This document shows, piece by piece, positions 24,087-33,244 of a stretch of DNA of 45,980 nucleotides. Both the position numbers and the translations under genes were made by a program. Source of the stretch: Phycisphaerae bacterium (GTDB lineage: Bacteria > Planctomycetota > Phycisphaerae > Tepidisphaerales > Tepidisphaeraceae). Each line of letters opens with the position of its first letter. The first letter of the stretch is position 1. The notes under the pieces were generated by a model. It saw nothing but the letters and a program-made list of their open reading frames with translations, was not told where the DNA came from and did no database searches. The stretch is taken from the NCBI GenBank assembly GCA_030448225.1, contig JAUJNJ010000023.1, forward strand, positions 1-45,980, in the 5' to 3' direction.

Positions 24087-24696
24087 ACACGTAACGAGCG
24101 GATCGGGCGGCCTGTGGACGTGGTGATCGCTGCCGTCCGGCCACCTTCACCGCGCGTTACACCTTCCACCGTCCCACGCGGGTCACCGTTGGGGGCGGCT
24201 TGCAGTCGCATATGAACTGCTTCGTGCTATCCGGCGCCGCGTCGAGCCGCCGGTGCCGACCTCGCATGATGTATAAGCGGATTTGGCGCGCGGGGTCAGA
24301 TCGAACATCTGCAACGCGTCTCCAAAATGGTTGCCTGTCGAGATTTTGCTTGAACGCTTGCGCGGGCGACGATAATCTTTCAGCGGGTTTGTGGGGTCCC
24401 TCTTCCTTTGCCAGATAATTTGGATGCGTCGCGGTCGTTGTAGGCAGCCGGTGCAAGAACCGTCCTGCCGTTGCATGTTGCCGCCCACGCGCGAGGTCCT
24501 TGTGCGGCACGGTCTGCGTCGGTGCCGCCACCGCCGGTCGTGCTGCCTACCACATTTTTCCAGGCCGGACGAGTCGGTGCCGCAACGGCTGAGTTGGAGG
24601 CTTTGTTGGACAGTGGATCAAACTTGTGCCCGCCGTTGTGCGGGGACAGCTAATGGGGAATTCACCTTTCGGGGTGACGGGAAAGGATTGAGAGCA
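24087..24696. other. 610-base intergenic region between the two VPLPA protein genes
   Basis: No believable coding frame on either strand. It contains the candidate promoter at 24350-24378 and leaves a leader of about 300 bases before the second gene. GC falls noticeably between about 24290 and 24430, as expected for a regulatory region. I see no known riboswitch consensus. Confidence 0.4.
24350..24378 (+). promoter_or_regulatory. Candidate promoter for the second VPLPA protein
   Basis: TTGAAC (24350-24355), a 17-base spacer and TAATCT (24373-24378) match a sigma-70-type promoter at 4/6 and 4/6 in the AT-richest part of the gap, giving a long leader to the ATG at 24697. Confidence 0.38.
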
Positions 24697-25410
24697 ATGC
24701 GAAAAGCTTCGAGAACTATCGTGGCGTTCATCGCGGGAGTCGCGGGGTGCGCGTCGTTTGCCAACGCAGGTGCCGTGGTGTTCAACTTCATCGAGCCCTA
24801 CACGGGTGACGTCGTGCCCGGCGCCGGCGGCGGGGGGCCACCGTACATGACGGCCACATTCGAGGACATCGCTGGCTCGCCGGGTGACGTCAGGTTGACG
24901 CTGTCGACGGAAGGTCTTTCGGCCCCTGACGAGTTCGTCAGCAGGTGGCTGTTCAACTTGGACCCGAACCTCGCCGCCTCGCAACTCAGCTTCACTTATG
25001 ACAATAGTAGTGCGCTGGATCAGGCGGTGGGCAGTTCGAACTATTCGTTCGTGAAGCGCGAGGACGAACTCTCCCTTGGTGGGCAGGCGGTAGGCTTCGA
25101 CTTCGGCACCTTGTTCAGCACGGCAAATAAGGACAGCGTGCGTTTCAGCGCCGACGAGCGATTCGTGGGTACGCTTTCCAGTACCCAGGCTGGGCTCACC
25201 GCAAACTCGTTCAAGTTCCTCAACGCCGGCGACGGCAACAGTGACGTGTTCTTTTACGGCGTCGCGCACGTCCAAGGCATTCAGGGTGGCTTGAGCACCA
25301 AGCTCGGCGCCGAGCTGGCCGTCGTGCCGCTGCCGGCTGCGGTATGGGCCGGCTTGGCGTTGATGGGAGTGATCGGCGCGAAGCGGCTACGTCAGCGCGG
25401 CCTTCGGTAA
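24697..25410 (+). CDS. Second secreted protein with VPLPA-type exosortase sorting tail
   Basis: A 237-residue predicted exosortase substrate. The start MRKASRTIVAFIAGVAGCAS with cleavage likely after ANA gives a signal peptide of about 24 residues. The mature part begins GAVVFNFIEPYTGD and is a beta-rich domain with DVRLTLSTEGLSAPDEFVSR, WLFNLDPNL and FKFLNAGDGNSDVFF, similar in style to cyanobacterial and planctomycete PEP-CTERM proteins that carry one jelly-roll-like domain. The tail is VPLPAAVWAGLALMGVIGAK followed by RLRQRGLR, nearly the same as that of the protein at 23469 although the rest differs. AAAGGA lies about 9 bases before the ATG. Upstream in-frame sequence has no signal peptide. 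Exact function unknown. Confidence 0.88.
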   Translation: MRKASRTIVAFIAGVAGCASFANAGAVVFNFIEPYTGDVVPGAGGGGPPYMTATFEDIAGSPGDVRLTLSTEGLSAPDEFVSRWLFNLDPNLAASQLSFTYDNSSALDQAVGSSNYSFVKREDELSLGGQAVGFDFGTLFSTANKDSVRFSADERFVGTLSSTQAGLTANSFKFLNAGDGNSDVFFYGVAHVQGIQGGLSTKLGAELAVVPLPAAVWAGLALMGVIGAKRLRQRGLR

Positions 25411-25931
25411 AGAGGGCGGTGCTCGACCCGGCCACGAGCCGGATTTCGTGCGGGGAGTGTTGCGCCCGGTCCGCGCCGAGGTCAAGCGGAGCACGAGGGT
25501 GGCGGGGGACCGGCCCCGTCGCCCGCCCGTACGGTCGGTGTCCTTCGGCGGGCGTGCCCGCAATGCCCCTCAAGCGGCCGGCCGCGACCTCTGCTCAGAG
25601 ACCTCCATTGGGCTGACAGTTGAGGCGGGCCGGCCAGTGCCGCAGCCCGCGGCGTTGACGACCTGCCTCTAGCGCCCGAACACGACCCCTCGACCATATC
25701 ACATGCCGTGTACGTCGAGCCGGGCGCCGCGGACCCGGCACCCGTCAGCCGTACCTCAAGCACGTTGCCCCAGAGTGTGAAAGCCATCGTCGCGGTCGTT
25801 GACACGACCAGCGGCGGACGCGGGAAACAACGATTCCCGGAGCCCGACCGGCTTTTCTGTCGGCGCGGGGTGCCGTGGTTCTTGTCCCATTTCTTCGATT
25901 TATCCGATCGGCCAGTTACCAGGAGACTGCA
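25411..25931. other. 520-base intergenic region before the giant LEPR-XLL gene
   Basis: No coding frame. A perfect -35 TTGACA occurs at 25799-25804 but has no acceptable -10 at 16-18 bases, so no promoter is called. GC drops just before the gene (about 25865-25925). AGGAGA at 25921-25926 is the ribosome-binding site of the ATG at 25932. Confidence 0.4.
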
Positions 25932-28900
25932 ATGTTCCCGCGTCAGAAATTTGCAGGGCTTCAGGCGCGTTCGGCAGCCAGCGGGATCCGCAAGGCCGCG
26001 ATCGCGGGGGCGGACTTCGTCCGGCGTGCGTCGGGGCTCCGTTTGGCGTCCGATCGAGCGGAACATGCCGCTGCCCAGCCGATGCTGATCGAACACCTCG
26101 AGCACCGTCGCCTGCTCTCGGCCGCGCCGCTGTACCGCGTGAACGCGGGCGGCCCCGGCCTGTCCGAAACGCCCGAGTGGAGCGCCGACTCCTCCGCGAC
26201 GCCGTCGCCGTATACGAACGCGCTCGCGGCCGGAAGCAAGACGTTCGCGTCCGGCGCCACCGTCAGCACGAGCCACCCGTCCGTCCCGGCGGGCACCCCG
26301 GCGTCCGTCTTCCAGACGGAGCGTTTCGACGGGGGCGGCACCCCAATGCAATGGGATTTCCCCGTCGCCGCCGGGAAGTACGACGTGCGGCTGTACCTGG
26401 CCGAGACGCACGCGAAGTCGCAGGTGATCGGCGGGCGTACGTTCCACGTGGCGGCCGAGAGCGTGACGGTCCTGAAGGACCTCGACGTCTACGCCGAGGT
26501 CGGCGCCAACACAGGTCTGGTCAAGACCTTCACCGTCGGCGTGACCGACGGTACGTTGGACCTCGACTTCGTCAAGCGAGTGCAGAACCCGTCGATCAAG
26601 GGCATCGAGATCCTCCCGCACGTCACGGCTAACCGCTTGGGCGTGTCAGCCCACTCCGTCGCGTTCGGGAGCGTCACGGCCGGGGAGACCGCGACGCGGA
26701 CGGTCACGCTCACCAACCTCGGGCAGGCGGGCGAACCAAATATCACATTGAATTCCACGGTGATCACGGGCGCAGCCCAGTTCGGCGATTCCTTCGACGA
26801 TGCCGCGCCCGTCACGCTCGCGCCGGGCGAGTCGACCACGGTGACGATCTCGTTCGCCCCCGATTCGCTCGCCGACTACTCGTCCACGCTGGCGGTTCAT
26901 CACTCGGGAGACAACTCGCCGTTGCTGGTCCCCCTCGCCGGTACCGGCTCGCCCCCGCACCCGGCGCCGGTGGGGATCGCGCCCACGGCCGACGAGCCCA
27001 GCACCGCAATGCTAACCGCCGACGTGACCGACGACGGCCTGCCGACCGGCCAGCAGATCACCACGCAGTGGGGCGTCGTCAGTGGGCCCGGCGGGGTCAA
27101 GTTCTCCAACCCGGCGGCGGCCGACACGACTGCTTCGTTCTCCGACGTCGGGACGTACGTCCTCCGGCTGACGGCTAACGACGGGACGGCGACCGGGATG
27201 GACGACGTGACCGTCACCGTCACCTGGCCCGCGCCGGTCAACGGGATCGTGTACCGCGTCAACGCGGGTGGCACGCTCGTCACCGCGGCGCCCGACTGGC
27301 TGGCCGACACCGCGAAGGCGCCGTCTCTGTTCTCCAACGCCGCCGTTGCCGCCAGCGAGGTGCTGACTGGCACGAACCCCATCGACCTCACGCACGCGTC
27401 GGTCCCCGCCGGAACGCCGATGTCGGTGTTCCAAGCCGAGCGGTTCGACCGCGGCGGCACCGGCATGGAGTGGAACTTCCCGGTCGAGCCGGGCGAATAC
27501 GAGGTGCGCCTGTACTTGGCGGAGACGTACCTCGGCGCCCAGAAGGTCGGCGGCCGCGTCTTCGACGTGGCGGTGGACGGCGCGCTCGCGCTAGACAACT
27601 ACGACATCTTCGCGGACGTCGGGGCCGACCGGGGCGTGGTCAAGCGGTTCGCCGTGTCGAACACCGACGGCAACATCGACGTCGACTTCTTCAAGCTCGT
27701 GCAGAACCCCTCGGTGCGTGGCATCGAGATCGTCCGCACCGTCAAGGCGAACACACTCGAGGTGGTGCCGTCGTCGCTCGACTTCGGCAACGTCGTGGCG
27801 GGACAGACCGCCAGCCGCACGCTCACGCTGACGAACTTGGGCGCGGGGGGCGACCCTGACATCACCGTCGACGCCACCGACGTCGTGGGCGCGGGGGCCG
27901 ACGCGTTCAGCGACTCGTTCGACGACGCCGGGTCGCTCACGCTGGCGCCCGGGCAGTCGGCGGTGATCACGGTCACGTTCGCGCCGGTCGCGTTCGAGCC
28001 GCGGGCCGCGACGCTCCAACTCACCCACTCGGGAACCAACGCCGTCTCCGTCGCCCTCGCAGGGGTGGGGACCGACCCGTCGCGCCCGAACGAGGCGCCT
28101 AGCGTCAACGCGGGCCCGGACGTGTCGGTCGCGCTCGGCTCATCGCTCATGCTGTCGGGCACGATCGCCGACGACGGGCTGCCGGTCGCGGGCGCGTTGA
28201 CGTCGCAGTGGACGTTAACCAGCGGCCCCGGCAGCGTGACGTTCGCAGACGCCACGGCGGCCTCGACGACCGCCAGCTTTTCGGCGACGGGCACGTACGT
28301 GCTGACCCTGACGGCGACCGACGGCGCGCTGTCCGTCAGCGACAGCCTCGCCGTCACCGTCAGCCCCACCGGCACGATCTCGTTCGGCAAGAGCACGCTG
28401 AGCGGCACCTCGTCCTCGAAGCCGACGTCGCTCCAGTTCGGCCCGGACGGCCGCCTCTACGTCGCCCAGCAGAGCGGGCACATCAAGGTCTACACGATCG
28501 TGAAGAACGGCGCGAACAGCTACGCCGTCACCGCGACCGAGACGATCGACCTGATCTACAAAATCCCGAACCACAACGACGACGGCATGCCGAACCCGGG
28601 CGTGAAGTCGCGGCTCGTGACCGGTTTGATCGTCAGCGGGACGGCGGCCGCGCCGGTCATCTATGCGGTCTCCAGCGACCCGCGGATCGGCGGCGGCGCT
28701 TCGGGGGAAGACAAGAACCTCGACACGAACTCCGGCGTCCTCTCGCGACTGACGAAGGCGGGCGGCGTGTGGACGAAGCTGGACCTCGTTCGCGGGCTCC
28801 CGCGTTCGGAAGAGAACCACACGTCCAACGGCCTGGAACTCGACCCGGCGACGAACACGCTCTACATCGCGCAGGGCGGCCACACGAACATGGGCGCACC

Positions 28901-29999
28901 GTCGAACAATTTCGCGCTGCTCCCGGAGTACGCGCTCTCGGCCGCGATCCTCTCGGTCGACCTCGACGCGATCGGCTTCGACACGTACGACCTGCCCACG
29001 CTCGACGACGAGGCCCGGCCCGGCGCGGACGACGGCGGTGACCCGTTCGGCGGCAACGACGGCAAGAACCAGGCGCGCCTCGTCTCCGGCGGCGCCGTGC
29101 AGGTGTTCGCGCCCGGGTTCCGCAACCCGTACGACGTCGTGATCACCCAGAGCGGCCGGATGTACAGCGTCGACAACGGCGGCAACGCCGGGTGGGGCGA
29201 CGTCCCCGTGGATGCCGGCGGCGTCGTCACCACGCCGGACACCGCCGGCCAGGCGACCAACGACGTGCACGAGCCGGGCGTCACGCACTCGGACCAGCTC
29301 CACCTCATCACCGGCGCCGGCTACTACGGCGGGCACCCGAACCCGACGCGCGCGAACCAAGCCAACACGTTCAACCCGAGCAACCCGCAGTCCGCGGTGG
29401 ACTTGGCCAATCCCGTCGAGGGCTCGTACCTCACGCCCGGCACCGCAGACGGCGCACTTGCCCTGTTCCCGGACTCGACCAACGGCCTCACCGAGTACAC
29501 CGCCGGCAACTTCGCCGGGGCTATGGCGGGCGACCTGCTCACCTCCGGGCACGACAACAAGATCTACCGCATCAAGCTCACGTCCGACGGGACCGGCGTG
29601 GTCAAGAGCGAGGTGCTGTTCACCGCCGTCGGGCGCTGTGCCGCTCGACGTCACCGCTCAGGGCGACGGCCAGCTCTTCGCCGGCACCGTGTGGAGTTGC
29701 GACTGGTGGACCTGAAAAACCATGGTGGTCGCGCGGGGCGCGGGCGCCGCCCCGGGCGCCCACGACCCGAACCTCGACGAGGACAACGACGGCTACAACA
29801 ACGCGGACGAGATCGACAACGGAACCAACGCGCTCTCCGGGGCCGACCGCCCGACCGACTGGGATTCCGACCTGACCTCGGACCTCAACGACCCGAACGA
29901 CGACAACGACGTCCTCGCGGACGTCGACGATGCGTTCGCGCTCGACCCGCAGAACGGGCGCGGCACGAACCTGCCGGTGCGGTACATGTGGGAGAATGA
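25932..29999 (+). CDS. Giant LEPR-XLL secreted protein, N-terminal part (malectin, PKD, sugar-dehydrogenase-like propeller)
   Basis: This is the first two thirds of a huge secreted protein of the planctomycete LEPR-XLL type. The ATG at 25932 follows AGGAGA by 5 bases. A basic N-terminus leads to IEHLEHRRLLS (53-63), the LEPR-XLL-like motif. Domains in order: malectin 1 (about 66-230, YRVNAGG); choice-of-anchor D 1 (232-337); PKD-like (340-434); malectin 2 (439-602); choice-of-anchor D 2 (605-715); PKD-like (720-812); and a six-bladed propeller like soluble glucose/sorbosone dehydrogenases (815-1233; LQFGPDGRLYVAQQSGHI, FAPGFRNPYDVV, GHPNPTRANQ). Around 29633 one extra G shifts the frame; the last 120 residues to the stop at 29999 are not real, and the protein continues in the frame of 29722-32718. 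Likely a carbohydrate-binding cell-surface or matrix protein. Confidence 0.85.
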   Translation: MFPRQKFAGLQARSAASGIRKAAIAGADFVRRASGLRLASDRAEHAAAQPMLIEHLEHRRLLSAAPLYRVNAGGPGLSETPEWSADSSATPSPYTNALAAGSKTFASGATVSTSHPSVPAGTPASVFQTERFDGGGTPMQWDFPVAAGKYDVRLYLAETHAKSQVIGGRTFHVAAESVTVLKDLDVYAEVGANTGLVKTFTVGVTDGTLDLDFVKRVQNPSIKGIEILPHVTANRLGVSAHSVAFGSVTAGETATRTVTLTNLGQAGEPNITLNSTVITGAAQFGDSFDDAAPVTLAPGESTTVTISFAPDSLADYSSTLAVHHSGDNSPLLVPLAGTGSPPHPAPVGIAPTADEPSTAMLTADVTDDGLPTGQQITTQWGVVSGPGGVKFSNPAAADTTASFSDVGTYVLRLTANDGTATGMDDVTVTVTWPAPVNGIVYRVNAGGTLVTAAPDWLADTAKAPSLFSNAAVAASEVLTGTNPIDLTHASVPAGTPMSVFQAERFDRGGTGMEWNFPVEPGEYEVRLYLAETYLGAQKVGGRVFDVAVDGALALDNYDIFADVGADRGVVKRFAVSNTDGNIDVDFFKLVQNPSVRGIEIVRTVKANTLEVVPSSLDFGNVVAGQTASRTLTLTNLGAGGDPDITVDATDVVGAGADAFSDSFDDAGSLTLAPGQSAVITVTFAPVAFEPRAATLQLTHSGTNAVSVALAGVGTDPSRPNEAPSVNAGPDVSVALGSSLMLSGTIADDGLPVAGALTSQWTLTSGPGSVTFADATAASTTASFSATGTYVLTLTATDGALSVSDSLAVTVSPTGTISFGKSTLSGTSSSKPTSLQFGPDGRLYVAQQSGHIKVYTIVKNGANSYAVTATETIDLIYKIPNHNDDGMPNPGVKSRLVTGLIVSGTAAAPVIYAVSSDPRIGGGASGEDKNLDTNSGVLSRLTKAGGVWTKLDLVRGLPRSEENHTSNGLELDPATNTLYIAQGGHTNMGAPSNNFALLPEYALSAAILSVDLDAIGFDTYDLPTLDDEARPGADDGGDPFGGNDGKNQARLVSGGAVQVFAPGFRNPYDVVITQSGRMYSVDNGGNAGWGDVPVDAGGVVTTPDTAGQATNDVHEPGVTHSDQLHLITGAGYYGGHPNPTRANQANTFNPSNPQSAVDLANPVEGSYLTPGTADGALALFPDSTNGLTEYTAGNFAGAMAGDLLTSGHDNKIYRIKLTSDGTGVVKSEVLFTAVGRCAARRHRSGRRPALRRHRVELRLVDLKNHGGRAGRGRRPGRPRPEPRRGQRRLQQRGRDRQRNQRALRGRPPDRLGFRPDLGPQRPERRQRRPRGRRRCVRARPAERARHEPAGAVHVGE

Positions 30000-32718
30000 C
30001 AGCGCGAACGCCGGCGGCATCTTGAACCTAGGCTTTACGGGGCTCATGCGCGGCGACGACACGAACTGGCAGTCGCAGTTCGACCCCGGCAAGATGACCG
30101 CCGGCGGCGCCGCGGGCGTCATGACCGTGGACGAGGCCGGGGAGGGTACCGCCCGCGGCGACGCCGACGGCCAGCAGTACGGGTTCCAATTCGGCGTCAA
30201 CGTCTCGTCGTCGAGCCCGCGGCTGTACGCCCACACGCGCGTCCTCGCGCCGTTCGCCGGCTTGACGCCGCAGGCGGGGCAGGAGATCGGCATGTACATC
30301 GGCAACGGCGATCAGGACAACTACGCCCAACTCGCCGTCACCGGCAATGACGGCGGGTCCGTCGAATTCGTCACCGAGGTCGGGGGCGTCACCCAGACGT
30401 TCGGCGCGACGACCATCACGCTGGCGGACGTGGAGCACGTCGACCTCTACATCATCCTCAATCCGGCCACGATGCTGGCGGAGGCACGATTCTCCGTCAC
30501 GACCGCCGGCGGCACCACCGCGCTGACGCAGGTGGTGGGCGGCGTCGCCCTCCCGTCGTCGTGGGTAGGAGCCGCGGCGGGCATGGCAGTCGGCCTCATC
30601 AGCACTTCCGCCGGACCCGCGCCGACGTTCCCGGCGACGTGGGATTTCGTCGAGGTCCTGCCGGTTAGCCCCGGCGTGCTCGGCGCGTCGGTCAGCCGGG
30701 CCAACTTCGGCGGCACCACCACGGGCGGGACGGTCACGAAGTCGATCACGTTCACCAACCTCGGCGCGCCCGGCGACCCGGACATCATCCTGGACGCCAC
30801 GACGATCGCCGGCACCGACGTGGCCGCGTTCAGCGACGCGTTCGACGACGCCGGGTCCGTCACGCTCGCCCCGGGCCAGGCGACGGTCGTGGCCGTGACG
30901 TTCACCGCCGGCAGCAGCAGCGGCCGCAAGACCGCCACCTTGCAGGTGGGCCACTCCGGGTCGAACACGCCGCTCCTGATCCCCCTGAAGGGCGACGTGT
31001 TGTCGAGCGGGTTGCTGGGCGAGTACTACAACCAAACCGACCTGACGGGCCTGGCGACCACCCGCGTCGACGCGACCGTCAACTTCGTCGACGCCGACTG
31101 GGTCTCCTCGCCGACGGGGACCGCCGTCGTCGCCGACGACAACTACTCCGAGCGGTGGACCGGCTACGTCAAGGTCGACACCGCCGGCGAGTGGACGTTC
31201 ACGACCAACAGCAACGACGGCGTGCGGCTCTGGGTCAACGGCGTGCAGCTCGTGAACAATTGGACGAACCACGCGGCGACCGAGAACAGCGCCACGCTGT
31301 CGCTACAGCCGGGGTGGTACCCGATCCAGCTCGAGCACTACCAGGCGGGCGGGATCGTGGCGATGCAGCTGTCGTTCGCGGGACCGGGTCAGGCGAAGGG
31401 CATCATCCCCGCGACACACCTCGGCACGGCGGCCGCGCCGGTGTCGGTCGGCCAGAACCGACTCGGCGCTTCGCTCGGCACGGTGAATTTCGGCCACGTC
31501 CGCACCGGCCGATCGGTGACGCGGACGGTGACGCTCACGAACCTGGGCGTCACGGGCGATCCGGACGTCGTGATCGACGAGAGCACGATCGCCGGCCTCG
31601 GCGCCGCCGCGTATTCCGATTCGTTCGACGACGCCGGGTCCGTCACGCTCGCACCCGGCCAGTCGATGACCTTGACGCTGACGTTCAGCCCCGCCGCGGC
31701 CGGGTCGCCGCAGGCGACGCTATCGATCGCCCACTCCGGTGACAACGCGCCGCTGAAGATCGCTCTGGCCGGCACGGGGGTGGACGGGGAGTACTGGACG
31801 GCCGGCACGTCGATGCCGGCGCCGCTCGGGGAGGTCGCGTCGGCCGTGATCGACGGCAAGGTGTACGCCGTCGGTGACGCCAGCAATGGCACGTTCGTCT
31901 ACGACATCGCGACCAACACCTGGACGTCAAAGGCCCCCCGGCCGTACCCGGCGAAGGACCAGTTGGGGCAGGCGGCCAATGGTAAGTTTTACGTGTTCGG
32001 CGGCGTCAACGCGCCCGCCGGGTTCAAGGTCGCGATGAACAAGGTGCAGATCTACGACCCGGCGACGAACGCGTGGTCGCTCGGAGCGGACATGCCATTC
32101 CCTACGTTCGCCGCGTCCACGACCGTGATCGGCGGGATCATCTTCGTAGCCGGCGGGGTGACGAACGGGCCGGACAATACGCTCGTCACGACCGACCAGG
32201 TCGCGAAGTACGACCCGGCCACCAACGCCTGGACGATGCTCGCCTCGATGAAGCAAGGGCGCAACAGCGCGCCCGGCGGCACCGACGGAAGCCGCTTCTT
32301 CATCTTCGGCGGTCGGACCGGCGGCGACGAGCCGGGCAACGGGTTCGACACCGTCCAGGTCTACGACCCGGCGACCAACTCGTGGATCTCCAGCCTCGAC
32401 GCGAGCGGTCCCGGGGCGCTGCTCGCCGAACTGCCGCAGGCCCGCGGCGGGATCGTCACCGCCCCGTTCTACAACGGCGAGTTCTACGTCATCGGCGGCG
32501 AGACCAAGGACGGCACGGGGGCGACGGCAAACAACGTCTACGACCGGGTCGACATCTACAACCCGTCGACCAACAACTGGCGGCAGGGCCCGTCGATGCT
32601 TACGGCCCGCCACGGGATGTCGCCGGTCTTGGCCGGCAACCGCATCTTCATCGCGGGCGGCGGCGTCGTCGCCGGCAAGTCCTCGTCGTCGCTGCTGGAG
32701 GTGCTCGAGCTGATGTGA
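29722..32718 (+). CDS. Giant LEPR-XLL secreted protein, C-terminal part (Ca-binding repeat, PA14, Kelch)
   Basis: This is the continuation of the protein that starts at 25932; the ATG at 29722 is only where the restored frame opens. It begins with Ca-binding thrombospondin-3-like repeats (DPNLDEDNDGYNNADEIDNG, DPNDDNDVLADVDD). A concanavalin-like beta domain follows (about 29960-30660), then choice-of-anchor D 3 (30670-31000), a PA14 domain (31015-31425; EYYNQTDLTGL, FTTNSNDGVRLWVNG), choice-of-anchor D 4 (31450-31785) and a Kelch propeller of about six blades (31790-32715; repeated YDPATNAWxxL and GGRTGG-type turns). It ends LLEVLELM without a sorting tail or membrane helix, so it is probably released or held non-covalently. 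The whole protein would be about 2,260 residues. Two indels between 29633 and 29760 separate the halves. Confidence 0.85.
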   Translation: MVVARGAGAAPGAHDPNLDEDNDGYNNADEIDNGTNALSGADRPTDWDSDLTSDLNDPNDDNDVLADVDDAFALDPQNGRGTNLPVRYMWENDSANAGGILNLGFTGLMRGDDTNWQSQFDPGKMTAGGAAGVMTVDEAGEGTARGDADGQQYGFQFGVNVSSSSPRLYAHTRVLAPFAGLTPQAGQEIGMYIGNGDQDNYAQLAVTGNDGGSVEFVTEVGGVTQTFGATTITLADVEHVDLYIILNPATMLAEARFSVTTAGGTTALTQVVGGVALPSSWVGAAAGMAVGLISTSAGPAPTFPATWDFVEVLPVSPGVLGASVSRANFGGTTTGGTVTKSITFTNLGAPGDPDIILDATTIAGTDVAAFSDAFDDAGSVTLAPGQATVVAVTFTAGSSSGRKTATLQVGHSGSNTPLLIPLKGDVLSSGLLGEYYNQTDLTGLATTRVDATVNFVDADWVSSPTGTAVVADDNYSERWTGYVKVDTAGEWTFTTNSNDGVRLWVNGVQLVNNWTNHAATENSATLSLQPGWYPIQLEHYQAGGIVAMQLSFAGPGQAKGIIPATHLGTAAAPVSVGQNRLGASLGTVNFGHVRTGRSVTRTVTLTNLGVTGDPDVVIDESTIAGLGAAAYSDSFDDAGSVTLAPGQSMTLTLTFSPAAAGSPQATLSIAHSGDNAPLKIALAGTGVDGEYWTAGTSMPAPLGEVASAVIDGKVYAVGDASNGTFVYDIATNTWTSKAPRPYPAKDQLGQAANGKFYVFGGVNAPAGFKVAMNKVQIYDPATNAWSLGADMPFPTFAASTTVIGGIIFVAGGVTNGPDNTLVTTDQVAKYDPATNAWTMLASMKQGRNSAPGGTDGSRFFIFGGRTGGDEPGNGFDTVQVYDPATNSWISSLDASGPGALLAELPQARGGIVTAPFYNGEFYVIGGETKDGTGATANNVYDRVDIYNPSTNNWRQGPSMLTARHGMSPVLAGNRIFIAGGGVVAGKSSSSLLEVLELM

Positions 32719-32743
32719 GGCCACGCCCGTACGTGCGGGCCTC
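32717..32743 (+). terminator. Hairpin at the end of the giant gene
   Basis: GAGGCC (32717-32722, overlapping the stop codon) pairs with GGCCTC (32738-32743); an alternative inner stem GCCCG/CGGGC forms in the loop. It lies just before the next gene's ribosome-binding site. No T-run, so termination is uncertain. Confidence 0.3.
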
Positions 32744-32768
32744 GCCGCCGGCCGTGTAGCATGACTGT

Positions 32769-32782
32769 GGAGGTGTCGCTTG
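32769..32782 (+). promoter_or_regulatory. Ribosome-binding site that selects a TTG start
   Basis: GGAGG (32769-32773) stands 6 bases before TTG (32780-32782). No ATG or GTG lies in frame before the membrane helix of the encoded protein, so this TTG is the probable start. Confidence 0.6.
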
Positions 32783-33244
32783 ACCGCCCCGCGCAAACGG
32801 TTCGTCGGGATCCTCGTCGGCGTCCTGGTGTCGTCGCACATGGCCTGCGTCGCCCTCAAGGGCGAGGTGTGGCCGTTCTGCAACTACGCGATGTACTCGA
32901 GCGTCTTCCCCGGCGGGAAATGGTCGACGCTGAAGCTCGTCGGGGTCGCCGCCGGCGACGGCGGGTCGGAGGTCGAGCTTGCGGAAGACCAGCTGCCGGT
33001 GACCGACCTGGTCATGGGGTTCGCGCTTCGGCGGCTGGTACGCGACGGACGCGTGGACGAAGCGGCGGCACAGTACCTGCAATGGCACCTGGACGAGCGC
33101 CGCCGCAACGGAAGTAAGTGGCGCGCGCTCCGCGCCGTCCGCGTCTACCGCCTCCACTGGGCCGTCAACACCGCGGCCGACAACGTGGATTCTCCGACCG
33201 ACCGCGAATTGCTCGTCGAGGCGACGCTCGAGGAGGGCGCGTGA
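32780..33244 (+). CDS. Small membrane-anchored protein paired with an HTTM gene
   Basis: A 154-residue protein with an N-terminal signal-anchor (about 7-25, FVGILVGVLVSSHMACVAL), then EVWPFCNYAMYSS. The W-P-F-x-x-Y-x-M-Y-S motif is, as I recall, common in short proteins encoded beside HTTM-family genes. The rest is predicted soluble with charged helices (LRRLVRDGRVDEAAAQYLQW, HLDERRRNGSKWRALRAVRV). No enzyme motif is visible. Translation starts at a TTG with a strong GGAGG site. Its TGA overlaps the GTG of the next gene (GTGA), so both are made together and may form one complex. The function of such pairs is not known. Confidence 0.75.
   Translation: MTAPRKRFVGILVGVLVSSHMACVALKGEVWPFCNYAMYSSVFPGGKWSTLKLVGVAAGDGGSEVELAEDQLPVTDLVMGFALRRLVRDGRVDEAAAQYLQWHLDERRRNGSKWRALRAVRVYRLHWAVNTAADNVDSPTDRELLVEATLEEGA

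Noticed and set aside
24280..24320. GGGGTCAGAT string like those seen beside REP-associated transposases
   Set aside because: It does not form a hairpin here and no transposase frame is near.
24157..24531. Minus-strand frame of 124 codons between the two VPLPA genes
   Set aside because: No signal peptide, domain or plausible composition, and no ribosome-binding site; GC dip and promoter-like match suggest regulatory DNA.
25799..25804. Perfect TTGACA upstream of the giant gene
   Set aside because: No acceptable -10 follows at 16-18 bases.
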